This document shows positions 34,190 to 45,567 of a stretch of DNA of 64,000 nucleotides, piece after piece. Positions within the stretch are counted from its first letter, which is position 1. Every line of letters begins with the position of its first letter. The translations under genes and the position numbers were made by a program. Source of the DNA: Arachis hypogaea (taxonomy: Eukaryota > Streptophyta > Magnoliopsida > Fabales > Fabaceae). Under the pieces are notes generated by a model. It was not told where the DNA came from. It searched no databases and worked only from the letters and a program-made list of their open reading frames with translations. Location of the stretch: assembly GCF_003086295.3 (NCBI RefSeq), contig NC_092051.1:78190445-78254444 (forward strand), written 5' to 3'.

Positions 34190-36010
34190 ATGAAAAAGAA
34201 GAGAACAAAAAAGAAGAGGAATCCTCTATGTCACAGTATAGAGATTCCTTTATGTGAGTAGAAAAATGGAAAAATAAGAAATTCGAACACAGAGAGGGGG
34301 AGATGGTTCGAATTTTTAAGAAGAGGGATGTTTGTGAATAAATAAAATAAATAGAAAGAGATGAGAGAGAAGGGGTATTCGAATATTAATTAAAATAAAA
34401 TAAAAATATTTTTGTTTTTATTTTAATTATTAGTTAGAATTTGAATGTATTAAAAGAAATAAAATAAAATTAGAATTTAAAACAATTAGTTAATAAAAAA
34501 AGAATTTTGAAAAAGTTGTTAGTGGTTTTCAAAAATTAGAGAGAGAAAAGTAGTTAGGTGGTTTTGAAAAAGATAAGAAATAGAAAAACAAACAAAAAGT
34601 CAAGTAGTTAATTGAAAAAGATTTGAAAATAAATTTTGAAAAGATAAGAAGTTAAAAAAAAAGATTTTGAAATTAAGTTTGGAAAAAGATATGATTGAAA
34701 TTTATTTTGAAAAAGATTTGAAGAAGAAATTTAAAAAGATTTGATTTTGAAAATTAAAGTTGAGTACTTGACTAATAAGAATCTAAAAGATATGATTCTA
34801 GAATTTAAAGATTGAACTTTTCTTAATAGGCAAGTAACAACTTGAAAATTTTTGAATCTAAACATTAAATGTTAGTAATGAATTCGAAAATCATGAAATA
34901 AAAGTAAGAAAAAGGTTTTGAAAATCAATTTTAAAATTTTTGAAAATATTAAGAAGAGAAATGAAAAAGATTTGATTTTTGAAAAAGATTTGAAAAGATA
35001 GAATTTTTAAATTGAAATTTTGACTTGACTAACAAGAAACAACTAACTTTTAAAAATTTTTGACTAAGTCAACCCAAAATTTCGAAATTTATGAGTAAAA
35101 TAAGGGAAAGATATTTTTTTATTTTTGAATTTTTAATGAGGAGAGAGAAAAATAACATAATGACACAAAACATAAGAAATTAGATCAAAACAACTAATGC
35201 ATGCAAGAATACTTTGAATGTCAAGATCAACACCAAGAATACTTTGAAGGTCAAGATGAACATCAAGAACATATTTTTTAAAATTTTTAAGAAAAGAAAC
35301 ACATGCAAGACACCAAACTTAAAAATTTTTTATGTTTAGACACTATGAATTCGAAAATGCACATGAAAAACAAGAAAAAACACAAAACAAGAAAATTATA
35401 AGATTAAACAAAGAGAATCATCAAGAACAACTTGAAGATCAAAGAAGAACATAATGCATGAATTTTCGAAAATTAAAGAAAAATTAAAACATGCAATTGA
35501 CACCAAACTTAAAATTTGACACAAGACTCAAACAAGAAACACAAAATTTTTTGTTTTTATGGTTTTATTAATTTTTTCGTTGTATTTTTCGAAAATTATT
35601 TTGGAAAAAGAGAAATAAGAAATTCAAAATTTTTAATAAGAATTCCAAGATTCATGCAATGTTTAGTCTAAAGCTTCGGTCCAAAAGAATTAGACATGGC
35701 CAAATGGCCAGCCAAGCTTCAGCATAACCAGTACAGATATGTCCTTTCTGCAATGGAAAGTGGAATCCTCGGTCCAAAAGATTAGACATGGCTTAACAGC
35801 CAGCCAGACTTCAACATATCTCAAGAAGCTCTAGAATTCATTCTTAAAAACTCTGAAGAACCAATTTTTTTTTGAAAATTTTTATGAATTTTTTGAAAAC
35901 TAGATAAATTTTTTTTTGTTTCGAAAATAAAAAACAAAAAGCTTAAACATAAAATAAAATTACCTAATCCAAGCAACAAGATGAACCATCAGTTGTCCAA
36001 ACTTGAACAA
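34190..36010 (-). other. 5' leader of E3
   Basis: A-rich on the plus strand, T/C-rich on the minus strand. No coding potential. AAGTTTGGTGT boxes occur on the minus strand near 35311-35321 and 35500-35512, as in the E2 leader. Confidence 0.65.
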
Positions 36011-36028
36011 TCCCCGACAACGGCGCCA
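36011..36028 (-). other. Primer-binding site (tRNA-Asp), E3, one mismatch
   Basis: Minus strand TGGCGCCGTTGTCGGGGA; differs at one base from the site in E2, E4 and E5. It lies 6 nt inside the LTR end. Confidence 0.9.
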
Positions 36029-36034
36029 AAAACT

Positions 36035-36794
36035 TGGTGTGGGAAATCGTGATTCACACTTTTCACAACTCCGCACAACTAACCAGCAAGTGCACTGGGT
36101 CGTCCAAGTAATAAACCTTACCTGAGTAAGGCTCGATCCCACGGAGATTGTCGGCTTGAAGCAAGCTATGGTCATCTTGTAAATTCCAGTCAGGCGGATC
36201 CAAATGGTTATGAGGTTTTGATAATTAAAATATAAATAAAACATAAAATAAAATAAAGTTACTTATGTAATTCATTGGTGGGAATTTCAGATAAGCGTCT
36301 GGAGATGCTTTGTTGCTTCTGAACCTCTGCTTTCCTACTGCCTTCTTCCTGTGATACGTGCTCCCTTCCATGGCAAGCTGTAAGATCCTCTCAGTGAAAA
36401 TGGTCCTCTACAATTTCTGCACGGCTAATCAACTGTCGGATTTCTCTTCTCGGATGAAAAATACCAGGCACAGCTACCGCATGGCTAATCATCTGTCGGT
36501 TCCCGCTAGCGTCGAAATAGAATCCATTGATCCTTTTGCACACTATCACTGCGCCCAACATTCGCAGGTTTAAAGCTCGTCACAGTCATCCCTTCCCGGA
36601 TTCTACTCAGAATACCACAGACAAGGTTTAGACTTTCCAGATCCCAGGAATGCTGCCAATGATTCTAGCCTATACCACAAAGATACTAATCTCACGGACT
36701 CGGTTTGTGTATTAGATATCCAAGAGATACACACTCAAGCTGTTGCCCAATGACTACGTTGAGCTTAGATAGAAAGGAAGTGGTTGTCAGGCAC
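36035..36794 (-). repeat. E3 5' LTR, first part (proximal to the primer site)
   Basis: Matches 19748-20550 in the E3 3' LTR closely. It is cut at the E2 insertion; the last 5 bases ggcac are the target duplication. Confidence 0.93.
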
Positions 36795-38355
36795 TGATGA
36801 GCGGATATTTTATACGCTTTTTGGGGATAATTTCATATAGTTTAGAGTATGTTTTAGTTAGTTTTTAGTCTATTTCTAGTAGTTTTTAGGAAAAATTCAT
36901 ATTTCTGGACTTTACTATGAGTTGTGTGTTTTTCTGTAATTTCAGGTATTTTTCTGGCTGAAATTGAAGGAGCTGAGCAAAAATCTGATTCATGCTGAAA
37001 AAGGACTGCTAATGCTGTTGGATTCTGACTTCCCTGCACTCAAATTGGATTTTCTGGAGCTACAGAACTCGAAATGGCATGCTTCCAATTGCATTGGAAA
37101 GTAGACATCCAGGGCTTTCCAGCAATATATAATAGTCCATACTTTGCACAATGATAGATGACGTAAACTGGCGTTCAACGCCAGTCCTCTGCCCAATTCT
37201 GGCGTCCAGCGCCAGAAAAGGATCAAAAACTGGAGTTGAACGCCCAAACTGGCACAAAAACTGGCGTTCAACTCCACAAATGGCCTCTGCACGTGAATTG
37301 CTTAAAGTCTCAGCCCCAGCACACACCAAGTGGGCCCTAGCACACCAAGTGGGCCCCAGAAGTGGATCTCTGCATCATCCATCATAGTCCACTCATATTT
37401 TGTAACCCTAGGCTACTGGTTTAGTATTTAAACAACTTTTAGAGACTTATTTTGTATCTCATGACATTTCAGATCTAAACTTTGTATTCTCTGACGGCAT
37501 GAGTCTCTAAACCCCATTGTTGGGGGTGAGGAGCTCTGCTGTGTCTCGATGAATTAATGCAAGTATTTCTGTTTTCTATTCAAACACGCTTGTTCCTATC
37601 TAAGATGTTCATTCGCGCTTAACTGTGATGAAGGTGATGATCAGTGACATTCATCACCTTCCTCAACCCATGAACGTGTGCCTGACAACCACCTCCGTTC
37701 TATATCCGATTGAATGAGTATCTCTGAGATCTCTTAATCAGAATCTCCGTGGTATAAGCTAGAACTGATGGCAGCATTCATGAGAATCCGGAAAGTCTAA
37801 ACCTTGTCTGTGGTATTCCGAGTAGGATTCAAGGATTGAATGACTGTGACGAGCTTCAAACTCCTGAAGGAGGGGCGTTAGTGACAGACGCAAAAGGATA
37901 GTAAATCCTATTCCAACCGGATCGAGAACCAACCGGTGATTAGCCATGCTGTGACAGAGCGCGTGAGCGTAGTTTTCACTGGAAGGATGGAAGGTAGCCA
38001 TTGACAACGGTGATCCACCAACACACAGCTTGCCATAGGAGGACGTGCGTGCGTGAATCAGAAGACAGAGGAAAGCAGAGATTCAGAAGACAAAGCATCT
38101 CCAAAACTCCAACATATTCTCCATTACTGCATAACAAGTAACCTTTAATTTATGCTCTCTCAGTCATTCACAATTCAACTGATAAACATAATTGACTTCC
38201 TGACTAAGATTTACAAGATAACCATAGATTGCTTCAAACCAACAATCTCCGTGGGATTCGACCCTTACTCACGTAAGGTATTACTTGGACGACCCAGTGC
38301 ACTTGCTGGTTAGTGGTACGCGTTGTGAAAAGTGTGATTCACAATTCGTGCACCA
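36795..38355 (+). repeat. 5' LTR of E2 (1,561 bp)
   Basis: TGATGAGCGGATATTTTA ... GTGCACCA. U3 carries GGCGTTCAACGCC-type words at 37165-37280. The probable TATA position reads AGTATTTAAACAAC (about 37423) rather than the TATAAAAA of E1 and E3. Confidence 0.96.
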
Positions 38356-38361
38356 AGTTTT

Positions 38362-38379
38362 TGGCGCCGTTGCCGGGGA
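38362..38379 (+). other. Primer-binding site (tRNA-Asp), E2
   Basis: TGGCGCCGTTGCCGGGGA, 6 nt after the LTR; full complement of the plant tRNA-Asp(GUC) 3' end. Confidence 0.95.
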
Positions 38380-39401
38380 TTGTTCGTGTTTGAACAACTG
38401 ACGGATTATTCTGTTGCTTAGATTAGGAAAAATCTTTCTTTTTTTTTGGTTTAGAGTCTTTCATTATTTATCCCTTGTTAAAATACTTTAAACTTATAGC
38501 TCAGTTATTTAGAACGTGGTGTTTATGTTCATGATAATTGGCTATCATATTTTTTTAAAAACCTTTTTCAAAAATAATTTTTCTATTAAATCCTGTGCCA
38601 AACTTTAAGTTTGGTGTTTTCAAAAATAATCTTTCTTAAAATTTTTGAAGGTCCCATAACTCATTTGGCTAGAGCGTTAATCTGTGTTCTTGGTAATTGG
38701 GTTAGAATCTTTTATACTCTTTTTGAAACCTTCTTTTTCATAAATAATATTTTCTCTATTAAATTGTGTGCCAAACTTTAAGTTTGGTGTTTTCTTGTTG
38801 AATCCCCCTTGGTTTTCAAAAATTTTGGTGGTTTTCTAAAAAAAAAATTTTAAGTTTGGTGTTCTTTCTTCATGTTCTTGTGTTCTTGTGAGTCTTCAAA
38901 GTGTTCTTGAGTTTTCCTTGTGTCTTGATCTTAAAATTTTTAAGTTTGGTGTTCCTTGGTGTTTTCCCTCCAAATTTTTCGAAAACAAGGAGCATTAGAT
39001 CTAAAAATTTTAAATCTTGTACTATCTTATTGTTTTTCTCTCTCCTCACTAAATTCAAAAATATCTTTTCAAAATATCTCTTCTAACTTCCTAACTTCTT
39101 ATATTTTCAAAATTTGTTTCAACTAACTAACTAACTTTTTGTTTGTTTCTTAACTTTTTCAAAACTACCCAACTAACTCTCCCTCTCTCTAATTTTCGAA
39201 AATATCTTCCCTCTTTTTCAAAAATTTCTTTTTTTTTAACTAATTAATTTCTTTTTTTTTATAAACGAAAAAAAAAATATTTTTTTTTACTTCAAAAATT
39301 CAAATTCTTTTTAGTTATTTTATTTTATTTAAGTATTTACTTCTTATAAAATAAAATAAATAAAAAGGTAAATCAGTCCAAGTTATATCCATAGATCCAT
39401 C
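38380..39401 (+). other. 5' leader of E2 with four AAGTTTGGTGT boxes
   Basis: Noncoding, T-rich. AAGTTTGGTGT occurs at 38607, 38780, 38851 and 38942. Two of these sit in a perfect inverted repeat CCAAACTT-T-AAGTTTGG (38598-38614 and 38771-38787). The end before the gag ATG is A/T homopolymer-rich. Confidence 0.75.
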
Positions 39402-40414
39402 ATGGACATAAGTGGAAATGAACAGTCCAGGAGGACTCTGGGGTCATATTCTAACCCCTCTACTGCTTCATATGGGAGTAGCATCTGCATACCCTCCATT
39501 GGAGTCAGTAGCTTTGAGTTGAATCCTCAGCTCATTATCATGGTGCAGCAAAGTTGCCAGTATTCCGGTCTTCCACAGGAAGAACCTACAGAGTTTCTAG
39601 CACAATTTTTACAAATTGCTGACACAGTACATGATAAGGAAATAGATCAGGATGTCTACAGACTATTACTGTTTCCATTTGCTGTAAAAGATCAAGCTAA
39701 GAGGTGGTTAAATAACCAACCTAAGGCCAGCATAAGAACATGGAAACAGCTGACAGAAAAATTCCTGAATCAATATTTCCCTCCAAAAAGGATGACACAG
39801 CTAAGGCTGGACATCCAAGGCTTTAAACAAGGAGATAATGAATCTCTTTATGATGCCTGGGAGAGATACAGAGAGATGCTACGAAAATGCCCCTCTGAAA
39901 TGTTTTCAGAGTGGGTTCAGTTAGACATCTTCTACTATGGGCTTGCAGAAGGAGCTCAGATGTCTTTAGATTACTCAGCTCGTGGATCTATCCATATGAG
40001 AAAGACAATTGAAGAAGCTCAAGAGCTCATTGATACAGTTTCCAGGAATCAGCATCTGTATCTAAGCAGCAACCCTTCCATGAATGAAGAGGTTAAAACA
40101 GTAACTGCTGAATTCAGTACTGTAAAACAAGCTGCTGAATTCAATCAGCAATTAGATTTTCTAACAAAACAGCTAGCTGAATTCAAAGACAGGTTACAGG
40201 AGACAAGGATAGCTAATATACATATGGAAGAACAGTTTAAGCAAACAAAGCAGCAGCTATCAAAGCAAATAGCAGAAGAATGCCAAGCAGTTCAATTAAG
40301 AAGTGGGAAAACATTAAATACCCCACCTCAAGGCATCAAAAATTCAAAAAATGAGCAACCCACCAAAGATTCCCCTGAGGACAGTAAGAGCCCAGGGAAA
40401 AATAATTCTGGCAC
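39402..40414 (+). CDS. gag: Gag capsid-like region of E2
   Basis: N-terminal part of the polyprotein. It begins MDISGNEQSRRTLGSYSNPS. The Retrotrans_gag-type core covers roughly residues 85-215 (WLNNQPKASIRTWKQLTEKF, YFPPKRMTQLRLDIQGF, ESLYDAWERYREMLRKCP). A predicted helical, Gln/Lys-rich segment follows (QLDFLTKQLAEFKDRLQE, QFKQTKQQLSKQIAEE). The Trp-rich NTYNPSWRNHPNFSW motif present in E3 gag is absent here. There is no CCHC zinc knuckle. Confidence 0.9.
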
Positions 40415-40690
40415 TAAAACGCCAGAAAATGGGTGGAAGGCTGGCGCTGAACGCCCAGACCATGCCCAAAACTGGCGTTCAGCGCCAGAAACAAGGCAGG
40501 ATTGGCATTCAACGCCAGAAATGGGCAAGAATCTGCCGTTGAACGCCCAAATGGGGCAGAATCCAGCGTTGAACGCCCAACAGGGGCACATTTCTGGCGT
40601 TCAGGCGCCAGGAACAGACAGTGAGCTGGCGTCTAACGTCACTCCAGCTTCTGACTCTGGCATTCAATTGCCAGTGAGGGATCAGACACA
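40415..40690 (+). repeat. Palindromic words inside the gag reading frame of E2
   Basis: About ten GGCGTTCAACGCC-type words, the same words as in the E2 LTR and 3' spacer, run through about 90 codons without breaking the frame. They encode a low-complexity segment rich in W, N, A and P (for example NWRSAPETRQDWHSTPE). Confidence 0.9.
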
Positions 40691-40999
40691 CACAAGTGCT
40701 GACAACAACCCCTCTAAAAAGGCTTCTTTAACCACTAAGGTTGAGGAATATAAAGCCAAGATACCTTATCCTCAAAAACTCCGGAAAGAGGAGCAGGATA
40801 AGCAATTTGCTCGCTTTGCAGATTATCTAAGGACTCTTGAAATAAAGATTCCATTTGCAGAGGCACTTGAGCAAATACCTTCTTATGCCAAGTTCATGAA
40901 AGAGATCTTGAGTCATAAAAAGGAGTGGAGAGAAACAGAAAGGGTTCTCCTCACTGAAGAATGCAGTGCAGTCATTCTGAAAAGCTTTCCTGAAAAGCT

Positions 41000-41420
41000 T
41001 AAAGACCCTGGGAGTTTTCTGATACCATGCATATTAGAAGGTGATTGCACCAAGACAGCTTTATGCGATCTTGGGGCAAGCATCAACCTAATACCTGCAT
41101 CAACTATCAGGAAGCTTGGCTTAACTGAAGTAGTTAAACCAACCCGGATATGTCTCCAACTTGCTGATGGTTCCACTAAATAACCATCAGGCGTGATTGA
41201 GGACATGATTGTCAGAGTTGGGCCATTCGCCTTTCCCACTGACTTTGTTGTGCTGGAAATGGAGGAGCACAAGAGTGCCACTCTCATTCTAGGAAGACCC
41301 TTCCTAGCAACTGGACGATCCCTCATTGACGTCCAACAAGGGGAAATAACCCTGAGAGTCAACGATAACGAGTTCAAGTTGAACGCTGTCAAAGCCATGC
41401 AGCATCCAGACACATCAACA
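41000..41420 (+). other. Protease domain of E2
   Basis: Aspartic protease with active-site DLGAS at 41067-41081 and the flap/second-half motif LILGRPFLATGRSLIDV at about 41284-41335. The TAA at 41181-41183 falls within the domain, so full-length enzyme would need readthrough. Confidence 0.88.
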
Positions 41421-41749
41421 GACTGCATGAAAGTTGACCTTATTGACTCTTTGGTAGAAGAGATCAACATGGCTGAGAGTCTCGAATCAGAGTTGGAAGA
41501 CATCTTTAAAGATGTTCAGCTTGATTTGGAGGATTCAGGGGACATGAAAGAGCCTCTGAACTTTCTTCTGAAAGAGGAAAAACCTCCTAAACCAGAGCTC
41601 AAGCCACTGCCACCATCCTTGAAATATGCATTTCTAGGAGAAGGTGACACCTTTCTAGTGATCATAAGCTCTGCTTTAAATTCACAGGAAGAGGAAGCAC
41701 TTATTCAAGTGCTAAGGACACACAAGACAGCTCTTGGGTGGTCCATAGG

Positions 41750-42690
41750 TGACCTTAAGGGCATAAGCCCAGCTAGATGCATGCACAAAATCCTACTGGA
41801 GGATAATGCCAAACCAGTGGTTCAACCACAGAGGCGGCTAAATCCAGCCATGAAGAAAGTGGTGCAGAAAGAGGTCACCAAATTACTAGAGGATGGGATT
41901 ATTTATCCCATTTCTGATAGCCCCTGGGTGAGCCCTGTTAAAGTCGTCCCAAAAAAGGGAGGCATGACAGTGATTCATAATGAAAAAAATGAACTGGTTC
42001 CTACAAGAACAGTTACAGGGTGGCGCATGTGTATTGACTACAGAAGGCTCAATACAGCCACCAGAAAGGATCATTTTCCTTTACCATTCATAGACCAGAT
42101 GCTAGAGAGACTAGCAGGTCATGATTATTACTGCTTTTGGATGGCTACTCAGGCTATAACCAGATTGCAGTAGATCCCCAGGATCAAGAGAAAACAGCAT
42201 TCACATGTCCATCCGGAGTGTTTGCTTATAGAAGGATGCCCTTTGGGCTATGCAATGCACCTGCAACCTTCCAGAGATGCATGCTCTCTATTTTCTCTGA
42301 TATGGTGGAAAAATTTCTGGAAGTCTTCATGGATGACTTCTCAGTATATGGAGACTCATTCAGCTCCTGTCTTGATCACCTGAAACTTGTTCTGAAAAGA
42401 TGCCAAGAAACCAACCTAGTTTTAAACTGGGAAAAGTGTCACTTCATGGTGACTGAAGGAATTGTTCTTGGGCATAAAATTTCAAACAAGGGAATAGAGG
42501 TGGATCAAGCAAAAATAGAGGTAATTGAAAAATTACCACCACCTGCCAATGTTAAGGCAATCAGAAGCTTTCTGGGGCATGCAGGATTCTATAGGAGGTT
42601 TATAAAGGATTTTTCAAAAATCGCAAAACCTCTAAGCAATCTGCTAGCTGCTGACACGCCATTTGTGTTTGACACAGCATGCCTGCAGGC
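41750..42690 (+). other. Reverse transcriptase domain of E2
   Basis: Shows LEDGIIYPISDSPWVSPV, CIDYRRLNTATRKDHFPLPF (near 42028) and the catalytic FMDD at 42326-42337, the usual Phe/Tyr-x-Asp-Asp box. The 1-base deletion near 42133 separates the first and second halves into different frames. Confidence 0.92.
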
Positions 42691-42739
42691 GTTTGAAATG
42701 CTGAAAGCTAAGCTGGTCACAGCACCAGTCATTTCTACA

Positions 42740-43130
42740 CCAGACTGGACATTGCCATTTGAGTTAATGTGCGATGCCAGTGATCATGCCATTGGTGCAG
42801 TATTGGGACAGAGGCATGACAAGCTTCTGCATATCATTTATTATGCTAGTCGCGTTCTAAATGATGCCCAGAAAAATTACACAATCACAGAAAAAGAACT
42901 ACTTGCAGTGGTTTACGCCATTGACAAGTTCAGATCATACTTAGTAGGATCAAAAGTGATTGTGTATACTGACCATGCTGCTCTTAAATATCTACTCACA
43001 AAGCAGGATTCAAAACCCAGGCTCATCAGATGGGTATTGCTTCTGCAAGAGTTTGATATAGAAATAAGAGACAGAAAAGGGACAGAGAACCAAGTAGCTG
43101 ATCATCTGTCCCGGATAGAGCCAGTGAAAG
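42740..43130 (+). other. RNase H domain of E2
   Basis: [18 protein letters not shown] (first catalytic Asp), [19 protein letters not shown] (Glu) and [12 protein letters not shown] (Asp) are all present. It degrades the RNA strand during reverse transcription. The frame is intact. Confidence 0.92.
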
Positions 43131-43369
43131 GGACGTCCCTCCCCTTTCTTGAGATCTCTGAGACGTTCCCTGATGAACATCTATTTGCCATTCAGGAAGC
43201 ACCATGGTTTGCCGATATTGCAAACTATAAAGCTGCAAGGTTCATACCCAAGGAGTACAATAGAATACAAAAGAAGAAATTAGTTACTAATGCAAAGTAC
43301 TACTTGTGGGATGAACCCTATCTCTTTAAGAGATGTGCAGACGGAATTATCCGTAGGTGTGTCCCCAGA

Positions 43370-44482
43370 GAGGAAGCACAGAGAATCCTATGGCATTGCC
43401 ACGGATCTCAATATGGAGGCCATTTCGGAGGTGAACGAACAGCCACCAAGGTCCTCCAATGTGGCTTCTATTGGCCCACACTCTATAAAGATTCCCGAGA
43501 GTTTGTACGTAATTGTGACAGTTGCCAAAGAGCTGGTAACCTGCCTCATGGTTACGCCATGCCTCAACAAGGGATCTTGGAAATAGAGTTGTTTGATGTA
43601 TGGGGAATTGACTTCATGGGACCTTTTCCACCATCATACTCAAACACTTATATTCTGGTGGCAGTTGACTATGTATCAAAATGGGTTGAGGCTATCGCCA
43701 CACCCTCCAATGATACTAAAACAGTGCTGAAATTTCTCCAGGAACATATCTTTAGCAGGTTTGGTGTCCCTAGAGTGTTAATCAGCGATGGGGGCACTCA
43801 CTTCTGCAATAAACAGCTTTACTCTGCCATGGTTCGGTATGGAATTCGCCACAAAGTAGCCACTCCATATCATCCACAAACCAACGGGCAAGCTGAAGTC
43901 TCTAACAGAGAATTAAAGAGAATCCTGGAACGGACAGTAAATACCCGTAGAAAGGATTGGGCAAGGAGCTTGGATGATGCTCTGTGGGCTTACAGAACAG
44001 CATTCAAGACCCCTATAGGGACCTCTCCATACCAACTCGTGTATGGTAAGGCATGCCACTTGCCCGTGGAACTGGAACATAAGGCCTACTGGGCAGCCAG
44101 ATTCCTAAACTTAGATGCCAAATTAGCAGAAGAAAAACGATTGCTCCAGCTAAATGAGCTAGAGGAATTTAGATTCACAGCTTTCGAAAATGCCAAGCTT
44201 TATAAAGAAAAATAAAAAAAATGGCATGACAGAAAGCTGTCATCTAGAATCTTTGAACCAGGACAAAAAGTCCTGTTGTTTAACTCTAGACTCAGGCTAT
44301 TCCTCGGGAAACTGAAATCCCGGTGGAGGGGACCATACGTGATTACAAGTGTGTCCCCATATGGTTATGTGGAGCTTCAAGATATTGATTCTGATAAGAA
44401 GTTCATTGTCAATGGACAGAGAATCAAGCATTATCTTGAAGGCAACACTGAGCAAGAATGCTCAAGGCTGAAGCTAGATTAA
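43370..44482 (+). other. Integrase domain of E2
   Basis: Zinc-binding HHCC ([16 protein letters not shown] ... NCDSCQRAG, 43390-43540). The DDE core comprises Asp in GIDFMGPF (about 43606), Asp in [11 protein letters not shown] (about 43786) and Glu in [10 protein letters not shown] (about 43895). The GPY-type C-terminus RWRGPYVITSVSPYGYVEL is near 44320, with no chromodomain. TAA at 44213-44215 cuts off the GPY module. Confidence 0.92.
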
Positions 44483-44523
44483 AAGCTCAGCAAGGTCCAG
44501 CTAAAGACAATAAAGAAGCGCTT

Positions 44524-44541
44524 GTTGGGAGGCAACCCAGC
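44524..44541 (+). other. Post-stop hairpin (AGGCAA loop), E2
   Basis: GTTGGG-AGGCAA-CCCAGC, 6-bp stem with one G-U pair, 41 nt after the pol stop; same distance as in E1. Confidence 0.72.
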
Positions 44542-44679
44542 CATGGGGCAACAATCCTCTAAGCATTTTGCCCTATTTCTATCTTTATTTTTTATATAGA
44601 GTTTATTGACAACAAGGTAAATAATCATTTACAGAAGACCTCGGCACACAAAATAGAGTAAAAGAGCTCAATGGCAAGA

Positions 44680-44905
44680 AAACGCCAGTAAAGGGGCATT
44701 TTGGGCGTTCAGCGCCCAAAATGGGCATCCACTGGGCGCTGAACGCCAGTAATGGCAGCATTTGGGCGTTCAACGCCAGAAATGGCCACCCACTGGGCGT
44801 TGAACGCCAGGAATGGCAGTAACTGGGCGCTGAACGCCCAGGAGATCAGCATTTGGGCGCTGAACGCCCAAAACAGGCAGTGTTTGGGCGTTCAAACGCC
44901 AGGAG
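44680..44905 (+). repeat. GGCGTTCAACGCC/GGGCGCTGAACGCCC palindrome cluster, E2 spacer
   Basis: About ten words within 225 bp. The central bases match the E2 LTR version (TTCAA, CTGAA) rather than the E1/E3 version (TTTAA), as if words evolve together within an element. The ORF at 44752-44994 is a by-product. Confidence 0.88.
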
Positions 44906-45120
44906 GACAGGGAGGAGCCAAATCCAGTAATCCCACACGTATTTCCATTCTAATTTATAATTTTATGATTCAATACATGATTTTATTTACATAAACATGT
45001 CAAGAACCCTGATTTCTAAAAATCCTACCCTCAAAATATCAAATGTATCTTAATTCATAAGCACACACCCTCTTTGCAAAATCAATCCAACTCTTTTCAA
45101 ATCTTTTCCAAAAACAAATC

Positions 45121-45360
45121 TATCTTTTTCACCCTAAAATCTTTTCAATATCTTTTTCATATTATCTTTTTCAAAAACCCAGATTTATCTTTTTCAAAAA
45201 TCTATCCTATCTTTTCAAAATCTAACTATATCTTCTATCTTATCTTTTTCACTCTAAAATCTTTTCAATATCTTTTTCATATTATCTTTTTCAAAAACCC
45301 AGATTTATCTTTTTCAAAAATCTATCCTATCTTTTCAAAATCAAACTATATCTTCTATCT
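45121..45360 (+). repeat. Two tandem 120-bp repeats, pyrimidine-rich leader of the E2 extra ORF
   Basis: 45121-45240 and 45241-45360 are identical except for about two bases (ACCC/ACTC; TCTAAC/TCAAAC). The sequence is T/C-rich (CTTTTTCAAAA units). The ORF 45074-45514 across it is spurious. Confidence 0.95.
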
Positions 45361-45505
45361 TATCTTTTTCAACTCAATCTTTTTATCTTATCTCTTCCAA
45401 TTTTTCGAAAATCCACCCCCCACCCCTTTAAATTGGGTTCGGCCTCCCCCCTCCTCCATCAACAAGTGCACCTCAATCTCCTTCTATCCCTCTCCTTTCT
45501 TTTCT

Positions 45506-45541
45506 TTTGCTTGAGGACAAGCAAACCTCTAAGTTTGGTGT
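45506..45541 (+). other. Internal hairpin plus box before the E2 extra ORF
   Basis: TTTGCTTG-AGGA-CAAGCAAA (45506-45525, perfect 8-bp stem), 5 nt, AAGTTTGGTGT (45531-45541), 26 nt before the ORF start. A long polypyrimidine tract precedes it, so a splice acceptor for a subgenomic mRNA is also conceivable. Confidence 0.78.
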
Positions 45542-45567
45542 GTTTATCCGAGATCACTACTAAGATT

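Larger units (their letters stand above)
39402..44482 (+). pseudogene. gag-pro-pol of E2, three inactivating lesions
   Basis: Encodes the structural and enzymatic polyprotein for cytoplasmic particle assembly, reverse transcription and integration. Order: capsid-like gag (39402 to about 40330), palindrome-encoded segment (40415-40690), gag-protease linker, protease with DLGAS (41067-41081), RT, RNase H, integrase with GPY tail, TAA at 44480-44482. Lesions: TAA at 41181-41183 where E1 has TAT (Tyr); a 1-base deletion near 42133 (TGCTTTTGG against TGCTTTTTGG in E1) just before the RT YSGYNQ motif; TAA at 44213-44215 near the end of integrase. Otherwise the frame is continuous. No zinc knuckle is visible in gag. 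The start is the first ATG after the leader and is collinear with gag of E3. Confidence 0.95.

Noticed and set aside
38362..38379. Possible tRNA-Asp gene
   Set aside because: Only the 18 bases complementary to the tRNA 3' end are present, always just inside an LTR; these are primer-binding sites.
44680..44905. Regularly spaced palindromes resembling a CRISPR array
   Set aside because: Spacing and words are irregular, spacers are not unique units, and the context is a plant retrotransposon.
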